Under the pieces are notes generated by a model. That model did not search any database. It worked only from the letters and a program-made list of their open reading frames with translations, and was not told where the DNA came from. The translations under genes and the position numbers were made by a program. Source: Neostapfia colusana (Eukaryota; Streptophyta; Magnoliopsida; Poales; Poaceae). Taken from it: DNA of 64,000 nucleotides. Below are positions 21,964 to 33,311 of this stretch, one piece after another. Position 1 is the stretch's first letter. Each line of letters begins with the position of its first letter. The stretch covers positions 39,869,944-39,933,943 of the forward strand of contig JASWHV010000019.1 of assembly GCA_030760725.1 (NCBI GenBank), in the 5' to 3' direction.

Positions 21964-24900
21964 TGTAAGGGCCTCAGTTTTTGACACCCATTTGTAGTGT
22001 TCATCCCCACACCACACACCTCATTTGAGGAAGAATGATGAACACAAATGAAGAGCAAGTAACAATTATCAACATGCTCATTAGGGAACAAACTTACACA
22101 TTGCAAAAGTGGTATTTCCCACATGTGATATAGATGGGCTGGACATAGGAAAAACTCCTACACTTTGCTAAGGATGTCCATGCCAAGTTTCACCCAAATT
22201 CAAAACCTTTTTGAGGTCATCTTGGGTATAGATAGGAAGGGGGCAGTTTGAAAACATATTAAACTGTTTTTATACCATGAATTTGAAAGTGGAAGGCATA
22301 TTCTTACTCAGCACATTTTTGTGAGCTCACACACCAATTTTCACTCCATTTGGAGTTGATCTTGACATGAGCTAAGGGGGAGAAATTCAAACTTTATTTG
22401 AATTTCAAACTGAACTTGTGCTGAAATTCATTCAAACCAAACCTCATTTGAACTTTGATCAATTCAAATGGCTCATGGGGGAATAATTTGAATTGCCAAG
22501 GGTAGTATGGGGTTCACTGTTTACAACAGTGATTAGAAGTAAATTTCAGAGGTTAAAAGGAAGGGTGGGACCCACATGTCAGCCTCTACTTCAACACAAA
22601 CCGACTGAGACTTTTCACTCGGGTCGCCGAGCCGCAGCGGTGATCGCCACCGAGGCCAGCCACCGCGCCACCAGCTGCTTGCCCACGCGCGGGCATGAGG
22701 CGGTGCAGAGCCTTCTTAAGGCGCCTGCCCCCCTCCTCGGCCGAGGTACCGACGTGTTTTCCCGCAAGAACCCAGCACCGGCCGAAAGTTTCCGCAGTTC
22801 GGACTTGATCAGAGGATGCCGATCGCAGCTCCCTCCTTCCACTCCAGAGTCCCAGCAAGGTACTAGAGACCTTCCTCCATCCTCCCCATTGCTAGAATTC
22901 GGTTGAAACCGATTGATATCGGCTGTGCCGAAAGATCAAACTCGGAACTTGGAACCGCCGCACCTCGGGCTCTCGTGGACAGCCCAACCTGGGCGTTGTC
23001 ACGCCCGAGCCAAGGCACCCTTGGACGCGCGGGTGACTGGTGCTGCTCATCCCCGAGCCACAGCTCGAGTGGTTGCTCACCGGCGGCGAATTTCCACTTT
23101 TCCCCTTTCTGTATGCAGAACGACCTTCGGGTACGATTCTGTTTAATTCGTGCTCTAGAAAGGATTAGAGGGCCTCAGGCCACTCCCACACGAGCTAGAC
23201 ACGGTAACGCACAAGTTGCCTTCACAACTCTGGGCCGGAGAACCTCTGTGCCCGGCGTAATTTAAGGTCTACTAATGGCGGAACGAACGGGGGGTATCGG
23301 GCGCACGGTGAGGACCTATTTCGGGCCTTCCCCGAGCTGCCTCGAGCTCATGTCGACCTTCTCTGAGGTCCACTGATGCTCCCCGACCGATTTCCCAAGT
23401 AGCTGAGGTACTAGGGTGGTCAGCCGACATGGCCGAAGTCGTTCTGAGGTGGCGGCTCGTCGCCGACCATGTTCCGGCCATTGTCATGAGAAGCTGACCC
23501 TAGAATCCTGTTCCCCAAGTAAAAGTAGGCAGGGGCGGCCAGAATCAAGAAGTTTGGAGCTGTACAGCAGCCGGCGGCGAGCTCTCCGGTGAGGTCCCTC
23601 GGCGGCGGAGCGCGGGTGTCGCGAGGTTGAAGAAGGGGGTGGACCCCAGCTGTCAGTGGCCGATATTTTGAATCAGGATCCGGCTGCGGCCGGGATCTGG
23701 TGCGCTGGCGCGCAAAATCCTTGTGGGCCGCGGTGTGCCATCGCCTAGGCGTGCGACGCATGTCCCCTGGGCCCACGCGCGAGTTTAAACTTTTCCCCGA
23801 TTTTCAGATTTCCTTCAAACTTCAAATCCTTATAACTTTGGCTAGAAAGCTCCAAATTGAGTGAACCAAATTTTGCTGGATTCAGCTCTCTGAGTACTTT
23901 CCAAAAAAATCAAGTTTCTCTTCATGAAATTCCTTAATTCTCCAGGATTAATTCCTTAAAGTTTAAACTGTTAGGAATTTTAACTGGAGAATCCTTTGGA
24001 GGAAAATCCTGAAATTTTGCTGAGATGTTCACCAAAATATCCTTGAACGACCATAAAAATTTCAGATCCATTTGAGCTCATTTAATCCACCTAATGGTGT
24101 GATTAGTGAAACTGTTCCAGAGAAAATAGAAAATATTCAGAAACATTTTCAGAATTTTCTCTGAAATTGTTTAGCTCATATCTTTAGTTAGAGACTTCCA
24201 AATTAAGTGAGTCCAACTCCATTAGAACCCTCTGAAAAACTAGTTTTCAGAAAGTCATAGTTTGTCTCATGAAAATTCCTAGAACACCCTAAGAGTTCCA
24301 ATTAAGGTCAAGGACATAATTATTTGTGGAGGGCTCAAATGAGCTTTGCTGCAACTAAAACTTGACCAAGTCTCTGTTTAGGTTGTAACCAAGCCACAGT
24401 AAAAGTTTCACAGTCATTAGGTCTATCTAGCAAAGGTTATAGACTTCACAATTTCAAACTTAATACAAATGCATTAAATTAATACATGTATTGTTTCTAT
24501 CATGTAGTCGCTAAGGTCGAGGAGGAACCCGAAGTCCTAGACTTCGTTACTCCGGAGGAACAGCTAGCCTACGACCAAGAGCAGCAAGGCAAGCCCCGGT
24601 TTGCATTAACCTTTTTACAAATGTTTATTGTTTTGAGCACATCTTTGAATATTGTTCTTTGCATTAGAGTCTTGATTGGAAACCCAACTGCACAGCCAAG
24701 ATAACCATGGGTTGGGTTTAGGATTGAAAACCTCATTAGCCACTGCATTGCTAGGATAGAGTAGGATTCGGTACAAGTCGAGTAGTTGGAAGTACTCGCG
24801 AGAATAGGCTAGAGGCACATTGCTCGGGTAGAGATAGCACATGATACACATGGCAAGAAAATGAGACCGAGCGGAGAGTAAGGGCAGCAGGACTTTGGGG

Positions 24901-25996
24901 CCTGTGTGCTGTAGCTCCGCTCGTGTCGATTGAGGACCGAGCCGTGTGCGGGCCTGTTGAACAAGCTAGAACAGTACCGAAGACCTACCGGCTATATGGG
25001 AACCGGGAAACTGATGTAACTCGGGTAGCTGGGCATTGAGGCATTGCCCGTCGTTCAGAGGGTAGGTTGAGAGCTCGAGGTGTAAATCGGCTGGCGGCAC
25101 GGAGATGCGCGTGCAGAGACCTCTTGCTCGGGACGATGGGACCGGTTCAATATTTGGCTAACGGGTGAAAGGTAGTCGCGTACGGCGTCCGTGATGGTTG
25201 TTGTAGGCAACATCGAGTACGGGCGTACGTGACGGGTTGTTCGGGTAACCCTGCAGGTGTAAATCGATTATAATCGCCGTCCCTCGCGGTCAGTGAGTAC
25301 CACTTGTTCACTGTACCGTGACGTAGAAAGAACAGGCTAGTTACATGTTAAAATGTTGCTGGTTGAAAGCTGGACATTGATTGTTAATGATATGCTGTAG
25401 CTTAGTGCTAACTAAAGTTCTTTTCAACTTTGTGCAAAGTACATGAGAGAAATGCGTTTCTTGTTTGATTGCGGCTCTCTCATGTGCCTTAGCGTAAGGT
25501 TCTCCACAACCTGCTGCTAAAACTTGAAAGTAAGGTTCTACTAATTAGGCGAGTCCTTGCAAATGATTTTTGCCTCATGCAACCCATTATCCTCATGTAG
25601 AAGTTCCATGTTTAGGTGAGACGGGTCAGACTTGCTGAGCCTTCGTGCTCACTGCTTGTGTTTGAAGCTTTTGCAGGGTTCTATGAGGAAGGGACTCCCG
25701 AAGAGGAGACGGAACCCCAGGAGGGGAACCCCATCGAGTGGGAGTCGTGCACGCCGCAGAGTTAGTGTGCGTGTGTGCTAGCAAGGACACGTTCGAGGGC
25801 TGAACGTGCACTTGATGCTTAGTCTACGCCCGTGAGTGTAGACTGAACTTATTTTGATGTAAACATGTTCATAAACCTGTTTATGTAATAAAACTTCCGC
25901 TTCTGCTTTGCACCTTTGACGTGTGTTATACGGTGCTGTGCAACGCAGCACCCCTCAGCGTGATCCTGGCTCGACAGGACCATTGGGGTCGTGTCA
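21964..25996 (+). repeat. A LTR2 (4033 bp), 5' LTR of A2
   Basis: Starts TGTAAGGGCC inside A1 gag, ends GTCGTGTCA before a primer site at 26000. It carries private differences from LTR1/LTR3 (CACCCATTTG near its start, GGACCATTGGGG near its end). The left target duplication should end in AGTGG (21959-21963); the right copy is absent. Confidence 0.92.
22728..25765 (+). other. LTR micro-gene in A LTR2
   Basis: Same layout as in LTR1: exon 1 donor at 22859, alternative exon 23119-23203 (85 nt), exon 2 24508-24588 (81 nt, GC donor), exon 3 25677-25765 (stop TAG). In this copy the frame upstream of the donor is open back to about 22493 without an AUG in frame; one out-of-frame AUG (near 22815) is present in exon 1. 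Poly(A) signal at 25887-25892. Confidence 0.42.
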
Positions 25997-27486
25997 GCGT
26001 GGTATCAGAGCTCGCTTGAGGTTTAACACAGTACAAAGGTCTTCTTTTTCAAAAATCCAGTGAGGAACGAGTTAGTAGCCCGTATAAGGATGTTACTAGT
26101 ATATAGAAAGTGGCTTATTAACCTATTTGTTATGTCGGAAAATCGTGCATCTCGGGACGTTCATGTCTTGGGGGGTGCACGTAAGCGCTGTCCACCAGTG
26201 CGCACAAGCTGAAGGGTGGAGCCCCACGGGTGGCAGGTAACCCGACCCGCTTTAGTATCCTCTACGACTTTTCATGTTGTTTGGGGTATTCGAGCGACGT
26301 CTGTCCCTGGCGTGCGTGGTGCAACATAGGAGACCCTGTCACGTGGTCTAAAACGTGAACACGTAACTCAAGGCGTGTTTGGCTTGAGAACATCTGGGCG
26401 AGTGATGACGGCCGGGTGTACAAACCGTATGGATTCCAGGCTCGGTGTGCAGCCGAGTCTGATGATTGGTTGAATTTCTGCAGGTAGCCTTACCACGAAA
26501 CGGTAGACGTGTAGTATCCGTGTGCGAGTGACGTTTAGTGCCACTGAAATAACGAAGCCGGCTAAGTTCGGTATAGGTTTTTCTTTGTGAGGACGTAGTA
26601 CCGACAAAATCTGGTGACGCATCGACGTCACACCCAACTAAATAAACAACTTCATTTGTAAAAACTGGAAGGTTTTAATCCAAAGTAGTAAAACTTGATG
26701 TAACTCCTTCCCTTGAACAGGATATTCAAAGTTAACAAGCTTGCAACTTATAGGATGTTAAGGACAGAGCACTCTGTTTTCAGCTGAATCAAGGCTGAAG
26801 TTAATCAGAGGCTAGAGGTTGAGTTCTTTCGAGGTTGGGGTCGTATGATACATTTCTGGAAAGCGTTGGAAGAGCTTTACAACTCTTGTGTTGAGGTCCA
26901 GAGGTGTTTCATCCCTTAACCACTCGGAAAATGCAGTAGAGTTGAAACTGTCCCGAAAACAGGACAGAGCAAGGACTCTCTGTAAATTAAGCATAACTTC
27001 CTGCTTAAAAATCCAAAAATAGGAAATGAGGTAGTTCTGGAAATCTTATGAGATGGGTTACAACTTTGTAACAGAAAGTTTTGCCAGATTAGGAACAGAA
27101 TTAACTGGGATTCTTGGATCAAATCAGTACCTAAGGCAGGGAGGTGCTGTCCAATTGTTTCCAGAAATTCTGTTAACTTTGACATCTCATAACTTTTGAA
27201 CCAGGACAGATCTTGGGCCAACCAAATACTTTCTGGAAAGCTATTGAAGTTAACTTTAACTTTGATGTTGAGCTCCAGGACTGGTTTTGCTTTTAACCTG
27301 GCCTAAATCAGATTGATATGGAAACTGGTCAGGGCTGTCATGGTAACAGCAGATCAGCAGTCAAATTTGTTTAAAAATTTGGACTATGTTTCCAAGTATT
27401 ATGGGTTCAATGACATATCTTATGTTATAACTCAATGGGTTACTGTTTAAATAAATATTTGACATTTCTCAAATATATTTTTACAG
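25997..27486 (+). other. A2 leader with primer-binding site
   Basis: TGGTATCAGAGCTC at 26000-26013. About 1.47 kb of non-coding leader, closely matching the A1 leader with small indels, ends TTTTTACAG at the orf0 ATG. Confidence 0.85.
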
Positions 27487-28431
27487 ATGGCAGCAGATAA
27501 ACGGTTGGAGAACGGGTGGGTAGTTTCCCACTGCTCCGACCGTAGCGGCTACCCGGAAGCATTGTGGCAAATGCTCCAATATTTCGGGTACAACCAGATG
27601 CCGCAATACTTCGCCAAGGAAGAAGGCGAAGAGGGGAACAAGACGTGGACGATCCATGTCGAGGTTCCCGCAGGACCTACGCCACCCGGTTGGGTGCCAT
27701 TCACCGTCACGGTGAGAGGAAGACAACCGGAAGGGATGTGGCAAGTGGCAGCCCGTGACACTATGTCACGTTTCTGCCAACTACACGTGCAGGCTATGGA
27801 GGGCACACCATACGCACTCATTCCGGTGGAGGGACGAGCTCAGCATGTGTGGGAAGAGAGGTACCTGGAGGCAACAGACCCGAGTTGCCCAAGGTACAAC
27901 CCCGCGGAGGCAAATCTCAGTCTCCAAATGAGGGCGGGAAACGCGGTGATGAACAGCCAAGCTGTTCATACGGAGCATCTCGCCACCAAGCTCAAGGAGA
28001 GCACCAGCCGTGGAGATCATTTTGAGAGTGCTCACAGTGCACTCCGCAATGTGCTCCTTCCGACGATCAAGCGACTGAATGAACAACACAATCAGTTGCG
28101 TCGTCTGAAGAAGGCAAAGAAGAAGGGCAGTGTTGACATCGCGGCGTTGCAAGAGCTGGTGCAGACCCTAACCCAGCAGAATGAGGACCTTGCTCAAGAG
28201 CGGGACGACGCTATTGAGGAAGGACAAGGCTGGGAAGAGGACTACAACCAGGCTATGGACGAGGTGCATGCATTGCAGGACCTCGTGCCCCCGGTATTGG
28301 GCGTACCGGTAGTCTTGGGTCTTCCAGCCATGGGAGAACCTGGAATGGGAGAAGAGGTGGTAGACCCCGAGCCACCAGCAGAGGTACCGGAGGAGGACGA
28401 CCCACAGGAGGTCGAGTTCTACTCCGAGTAG
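27487..28431 (+). CDS. A2 orf0, intact 314-residue protein of unknown function
   Basis: Starts MAADKRLENGWVVSHC, stop TAG 28429-28431. Domains: N-terminal globular region about 1-150 with aromatic-rich motifs (GYPEALWQMLQYFGY, EGMWQVAARDTMSRFCQ), coiled coil about 155-265, then a Pro/Glu-rich acidic tail (EPPAEVPEEDDPQEVEF). No signal peptide or membrane segment. It lies between the leader and gag as orf0 does in RIRE3/RIRE8-type elements (from memory). It is the only long intact ORF in the window. The acceptor at the ATG suggests it is expressed from a spliced RNA. Its role is not known to me. Confidence 0.75.
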   Translation: MAADKRLENGWVVSHCSDRSGYPEALWQMLQYFGYNQMPQYFAKEEGEEGNKTWTIHVEVPAGPTPPGWVPFTVTVRGRQPEGMWQVAARDTMSRFCQLHVQAMEGTPYALIPVEGRAQHVWEERYLEATDPSCPRYNPAEANLSLQMRAGNAVMNSQAVHTEHLATKLKESTSRGDHFESAHSALRNVLLPTIKRLNEQHNQLRRLKKAKKKGSVDIAALQELVQTLTQQNEDLAQERDDAIEEGQGWEEDYNQAMDEVHALQDLVPPVLGVPVVLGLPAMGEPGMGEEVVDPEPPAEVPEEDDPQEVEFYSE

Positions 28432-28702
28432 GGGGTTACGGTTGCCAAGTAGGGCAGCTAGGGTAGCGTAACCCAACTTTTGTAATCGGTGACATGTCGT
28501 GTAGACAGTAGCGTATGTATAGGTAGTGACGACATGAGCACGACTTCTCGGAGATCCGAGAATAATGTATCTTGTATAAAGTTTATGCTTTATCGATATA
28601 TGTGAATGTTGTGCAAGTTAATCATGCGTCGCTTCAATACCTACTGCTGTTTATAGAATTTGGAGAAGACATGTGCTAATTGCTGCTTTGTTGAATTTCA
28701 GA

Positions 28703-30537
28703 ATGACGCGTACTCGTGCCAACCCTGATGTTGGAGGTACTAGCCAAGGGGGAGAGACCTCCCAACCACCTCCCGAGGACTCCTCGGGACAACAACAGCA
28801 ACAGCAGCAACAGCAAACACCGCCACCGCCACTGCCGACGGTTACATTGGCCGACATTGTCGCGGCAATGGCGGGTTCACATCAGCAGCACACAGAGCTG
28901 CTGCAAACGTTAATTGCGAATACGTCTCACCCGGAGAGACGTCAAGATCGTGAGGAGCACCAACAGAGCTCCTACTCTGACTTCCTGGCGACTCATCCCC
29001 CTGTATTCTCAAGGGCGGATGAACCACTTGACGCGGACAACTGGCTCCATGCCATAGAGATGAAGTTCGGGCTGCTCCAAATCAGCGAGCAGCGCAAGAC
29101 TCAGTTCGCGGTCCAGCAGCTCCAAGGATCCGCGAGCGCGTGGTGGGCCAACTTCTGTGCTTCACAGCCCACCGACCGAGCGATGACCTGGGCGGAGTTC
29201 CGGACGGCCTTCAGGGCCTATCATATACCGCCAGGTCTGATGAAGAGGAAGACGCAGGAATTCCTACACCTGCAACAAGGGAGCCGAAACGCGCTGGAAT
29301 ATTCCAGGGCGTTCAACGATCTCGCGCTCTACGCGTCGTATCACGCAGATACGGACGAGAAGCGGCGGGACCACTTTTACCAGGGGCTTAACCCGCTCCT
29401 GAAGGACAAGCTGGCGATGTTCAATCGCGGCAGCCTCAACGACATAATTGATGCTGCGATTGTTCAGGAGGACTCCGGCAAGGAGTTGGCGGCGGCAGAG
29501 CGAAAGCGAAGCGCGCCGCAGAGCAGCGGAGAAGGAGGTGGTCCTTCTCAGAAGTTTCGGATGGTGAATCGCCCACCATCAGGCCCATGCTGGAAACCAC
29601 CACAGCGGTCGATGCCGTTCCGCGGTCGGCCGTACTCTTCACCATCATTCCGGCCGGCACTGCCAGCACCACCGCAACAACAACAGCAGCAGCGGGCGAT
29701 GCCGCGTGCGTTTGCACCTCCGCAACGCATGCCGGGCTTTCGTCCCCCGAGTACTCCACCAGCAGCGGCCACATGTTACAAGTGTGGTCGTCCAGGACAC
29801 TTCGCGAGCAGTTGCCCGGAGAGGCAAGGCGGCGGAGTGGCACCACAGTTTCCGGGGAGGAATCAACCCCGGAACCCTACTAATGCGCGGCGGGCAAACC
29901 CTAGGCCCGGTACTGTCCACCAGCTTGCCATTGAGGACGTGCCGGAGGGCGAGCCAATCCTTGCGGGTATGTTCCAACTCCACCAGCATCCCGCTATAAT
30001 ACTATTTGATTCAGGCGCCACGCATAATTTTATTAGCCAAGCTTTCATTGCTAAACACAGCTTGCCAATACTACCCACCGATAGTCCATATTTAATTTGT
30101 TCACCGGGTGGGAAGGTTTCAGCAAGCGTAATGGTCTCCAAAGCACCATTATGCTTAGCGGGTAGAGTGTACCCCACGTCTCTCATTATCTGAGAGGGGC
30201 AGAAGGTCGATGTCATCCTAGGGATGTCGTGGTTAACCCGCCACGGCGCTGTTTTAGACACCGTCCTTCGAGTCGTGCACTTAAACTCAGAGGTGCACGG
30301 TTCTCACTCATTATTTCTAGACAGTCCAGAAATAAAACTTCCATGTGTCTATCAAGCCACAACCATCAGATTGGAAGACATTCCAGTGGTCCGAGAGTTC
30401 CCTGATGTATTCCCGGACGATTTGCCGGGGATGCCACCCGATAGAGAGGTGGAGTTCAAGATTGAACTTGCACCGGGAACCATGCCAATATCCCGAAGGC
30501 CGTACAAGATGGCGCCCAAGGAGTTGGCTGAACTGAA
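28703..30537 (+). pseudogene. gag: A2 gag-protease (in-frame TGA, 3' frameshift)
   Basis: ATG at 28703 one base after TTTCAG. Gln run (9), Gag capsid domain about residues 92-270, CCHC knuckle CYKCGRPGHFASSC about residue 357, protease FDSGATHNFIS with Asp at residue 436 and LGMSWLTRHGA. TGA at 30191-30193 lies inside protease. The frame then continues to LPGMPPDREVEF at the protease-RT linker and is lost near 30537, where roughly 20 bp are missing relative to the B and C elements. Confidence 0.92.
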
Positions 30538-33243
30538 GTGGAGAAGAGTTTTATTAGGCCGAGCTCCTCACCATGGGGCTGTTCGGCATTATTTGTCAAA
30601 AAGAAGGATGAAACGTTGCGGCTTTGCGTGGACTACCGTCCATTAAATGCTGTAACCATGAAGAACAAGTACCCGTTGCCACGGATCGACATGTTGTTTG
30701 ATCAGTTGGTCGAAGCAAGGATCTTTTCCAAGATGGATTTAAGATCCGGGTACCACCAGATTAAGATAAGGGCGGAGGACATTCCAAAGACAGCTTTCTC
30801 GACAAGGTACGGACTTTATGAGTACCTGGTCATGTCCTTCGGCCTCACCAATGCTCCAGCTCACTTCATGTATTTAATGAACTCGGTGTTCATGCCGGAG
30901 CTGGACAAGTTTGTCGTGGTCTTCATCGACGACATCCCGGTATATTCCAAGTCGAAGGAAGATCACAAGAAACATCTGCGTATAGTCTTGCAACGGCTGC
31001 GGGATCACAAGTTATACGCAAAGTTCAGCAAATGCGAGTTTTGGATATCGCAAGTGCCTTTCCTCGGGCATATCATCTCAGCGGAGGGTATCGCTGTGGA
31101 CCCGAGCAAGATCACGCAAGTGCTGAATTGGAAATCCCCGAGAACTGTTCATGAGGTACGGAGTTTCCACGGACTCGCGGGATATTATCGGAGGTTCATT
31201 CCGAACTTCTCGAAGATTGCCAAGCCAATGACAGAGCTGCTGAAGAAGGCTACCAAATATGTTTGGAGTCCAGCATGTGAAGCAGCATTCAAGGCTTTAG
31301 TCAAGCACCTGACATCAGCACCGGTTTTGGCGCAGCCAGACACAACAAAACCGTTCGATGTGTACTGCGATGCATCCGGCATTGGGCTCGGGTGTGTGCC
31401 GATGCAAGACCGAAGAGTGGTCGCGTATGGATCACGGCAGCTTAGAAACCATGAGCAAAATTATCCAACTCACGACTTGAAGCTCACTGCCGTGGTACTT
31501 GCACTGAAGATGTGGAGGCACTACCTACTCGGTAACCTCGTACATTTATATACCGACCACAAAAGCCTCAAGTACATATTCACTCAGAAGGAGCTGAACA
31601 TGAGGCAACGAAGATGGTTAGAACTGATAAAGGATTATGAGATAGAGATCCATTATCATCGGGGCAAGGCAAACGTTGTGGCAGATGCGCTGAGCCGCAA
31701 GTCACACGTCAATAATCTGACCATCACACCGTTGGAAGAGAGCAAACCACCACTACATGTGATTCCACACGGAGCTCTCTACAACCTAGCCTTGATCCCC
31801 ACCATCCGTGAAGAGATAGCGGCAGCCCAGAAGAATGACAAGGGCATGTCACATTTACGGAGACGTGTAGACAGTGGGGAGTTGAAATGTTTCCGGAAGG
31901 ACGGAGACGGCGTCCTATGGTTCAAGGACCGGATCGTCGTACCCCGAAACCCGGAGTTACGGAAGAAAATATTTGATGAGGCTCACTTATCAAAATTTTC
32001 TATTCACCCCGGCAGCAACAAAATGTATCAAGAACTCAGAAGAAAGTTTTGGTGGACACGGATGAAGCGAGAGACTGCAAAATACGTGTCCGAGTGTGAT
32101 ACATGTCGAAGGGTGAAGGCAGACCACATGCGGAAACCGGGACTGCTGCAACCACCGGGCATTCCTGCCTGGAAGTGGGAGGACGTGAGCATGGATTTCG
32201 TCGTCGGTTTACCCACCACCTTACAGAAACATGATTCGGTGTGGGTGATCGTCGATCGGCTCACCAAAGTTGCCCATTTCATCCCGGTCAACACCAACTA
32301 CAACGCCAAGAAGTACGCTGAACTGTACATCTCACGGATCCTATGCTTATACGGCGTACCCCGTACCATCATATCGGACCGGGGCACTTTATTTGTGTCC
32401 CGTTTTTGGGAGCAGCTACACGCTGCCTTGGGGACGAAGCTGATCCGTAGTTCAGCCTACCACCCGCAGACGGATGGACAAACCGAGCGGGTAAATCAAA
32501 TTCTAGAAGACATGCTACGAGCTTGCGCTATCGACCATGGCAAGAATTGGGATGATCACTTGCCGTTAGCCGAGTTCTCGTACAACAATGGGTACCAAGC
32601 CAGCATCAAGATGGAGCCCTATGAGGCGCTATACGGAAGAAAATGCCGCACACCATTGAACTGGTGTGAGTCTAGCGAAAGGGTTACCTTCGGGATTGAC
32701 CTTGTCAACAACGCGGAAGAAAGGGTTCGAGTAATTCAAGCGAACCTAAAAGCCGCTCAATCCCGTCAGAAACAGTATGCGGACCGGAGAAGGCGCCCAT
32801 TACAATTCGAAGTTGGAGATCACGTATATCTACGGGTGTCCCCAATGAAGGGCGTAAACAGATTTGGGGTGAGAGGAAAGTTGGCACCCCGATTCATCGG
32901 TCCATTCCAGATTACCGAAAGATGTGGATCGGTGGCATACCGTCTGAAATTACCAGAAGCACTTTCCGGTGTGCACGACGTCTTTCATATTTCCCAGCTG
33001 AGGAAGTGTCTCAAGCTATCAACTACCGTTCAGCTGGAAGACATTGAAGAACTGCAACCGGATCTCACCTATCGGGAGGAACCGGTGCAGATTATTGATG
33101 AAAAGGCCCGAACCACACGCAACCGTACGCTGTGGTTCTACAAGGTTCTATGGAATAATCACCCCATGGACGAAGCGACATTGGAGAGCGAAGAATTCCT
33201 TCGCACTAACTACCCCGACTTTTTCACGTCGCATATCCGGTAA
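30538..33243 (+). pseudogene. pol: A2 pol: RT, RNase H, integrase, chromodomain-like tail
   Basis: One 901-codon open frame without its own start; it continues Gag-Pro across a frameshift. RT has LDKFVVVFIDDIPVYSKS, where relatives have L for P. RNase H has CDASGIGLGC, THDLKLTAVV and YTDHKSL. The second catalytic residue, Glu in B, C1 and C2, is Lys here (codon 31480-31482), which should abolish activity. Integrase keeps zinc ligands (AHLSKFSIH, CDTC) and DDE (MDFVVGL, ISDRGTLF, TDGQTERVNQ). The tail has FIGPFQITERCG and WFYKVLWNNHPMDEATLE, chromodomain-like. Stop TAA 33241-33243. Confidence 0.92.
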
Positions 33244-33292
33244 TTTTCCACCGTCCTCTCTCTCATTTTCACCTTATAATCTCGGGACGAGA

Positions 33293-33311
33293 TTCTTTTA
33301 AGGGGGAGGAA
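33293..33311 (+). other. Polypurine tract of A
   Basis: TTCTTTTAAGGGGGAGGAA abuts LTR3, preceded by the CTCGGGACGAGATT motif also seen before B, C and D' PPTs. Confidence 0.85.

Noticed and set aside
22903..23265. 120-codon ORF repeated in the A LTRs (15016, 22903, 34253)
   Set aside because: Considered as a protein. Only the sub-segment from the TGTGCAG acceptor to GTAACG behaves like an exon; the rest is intron-like and overlaps other frames.
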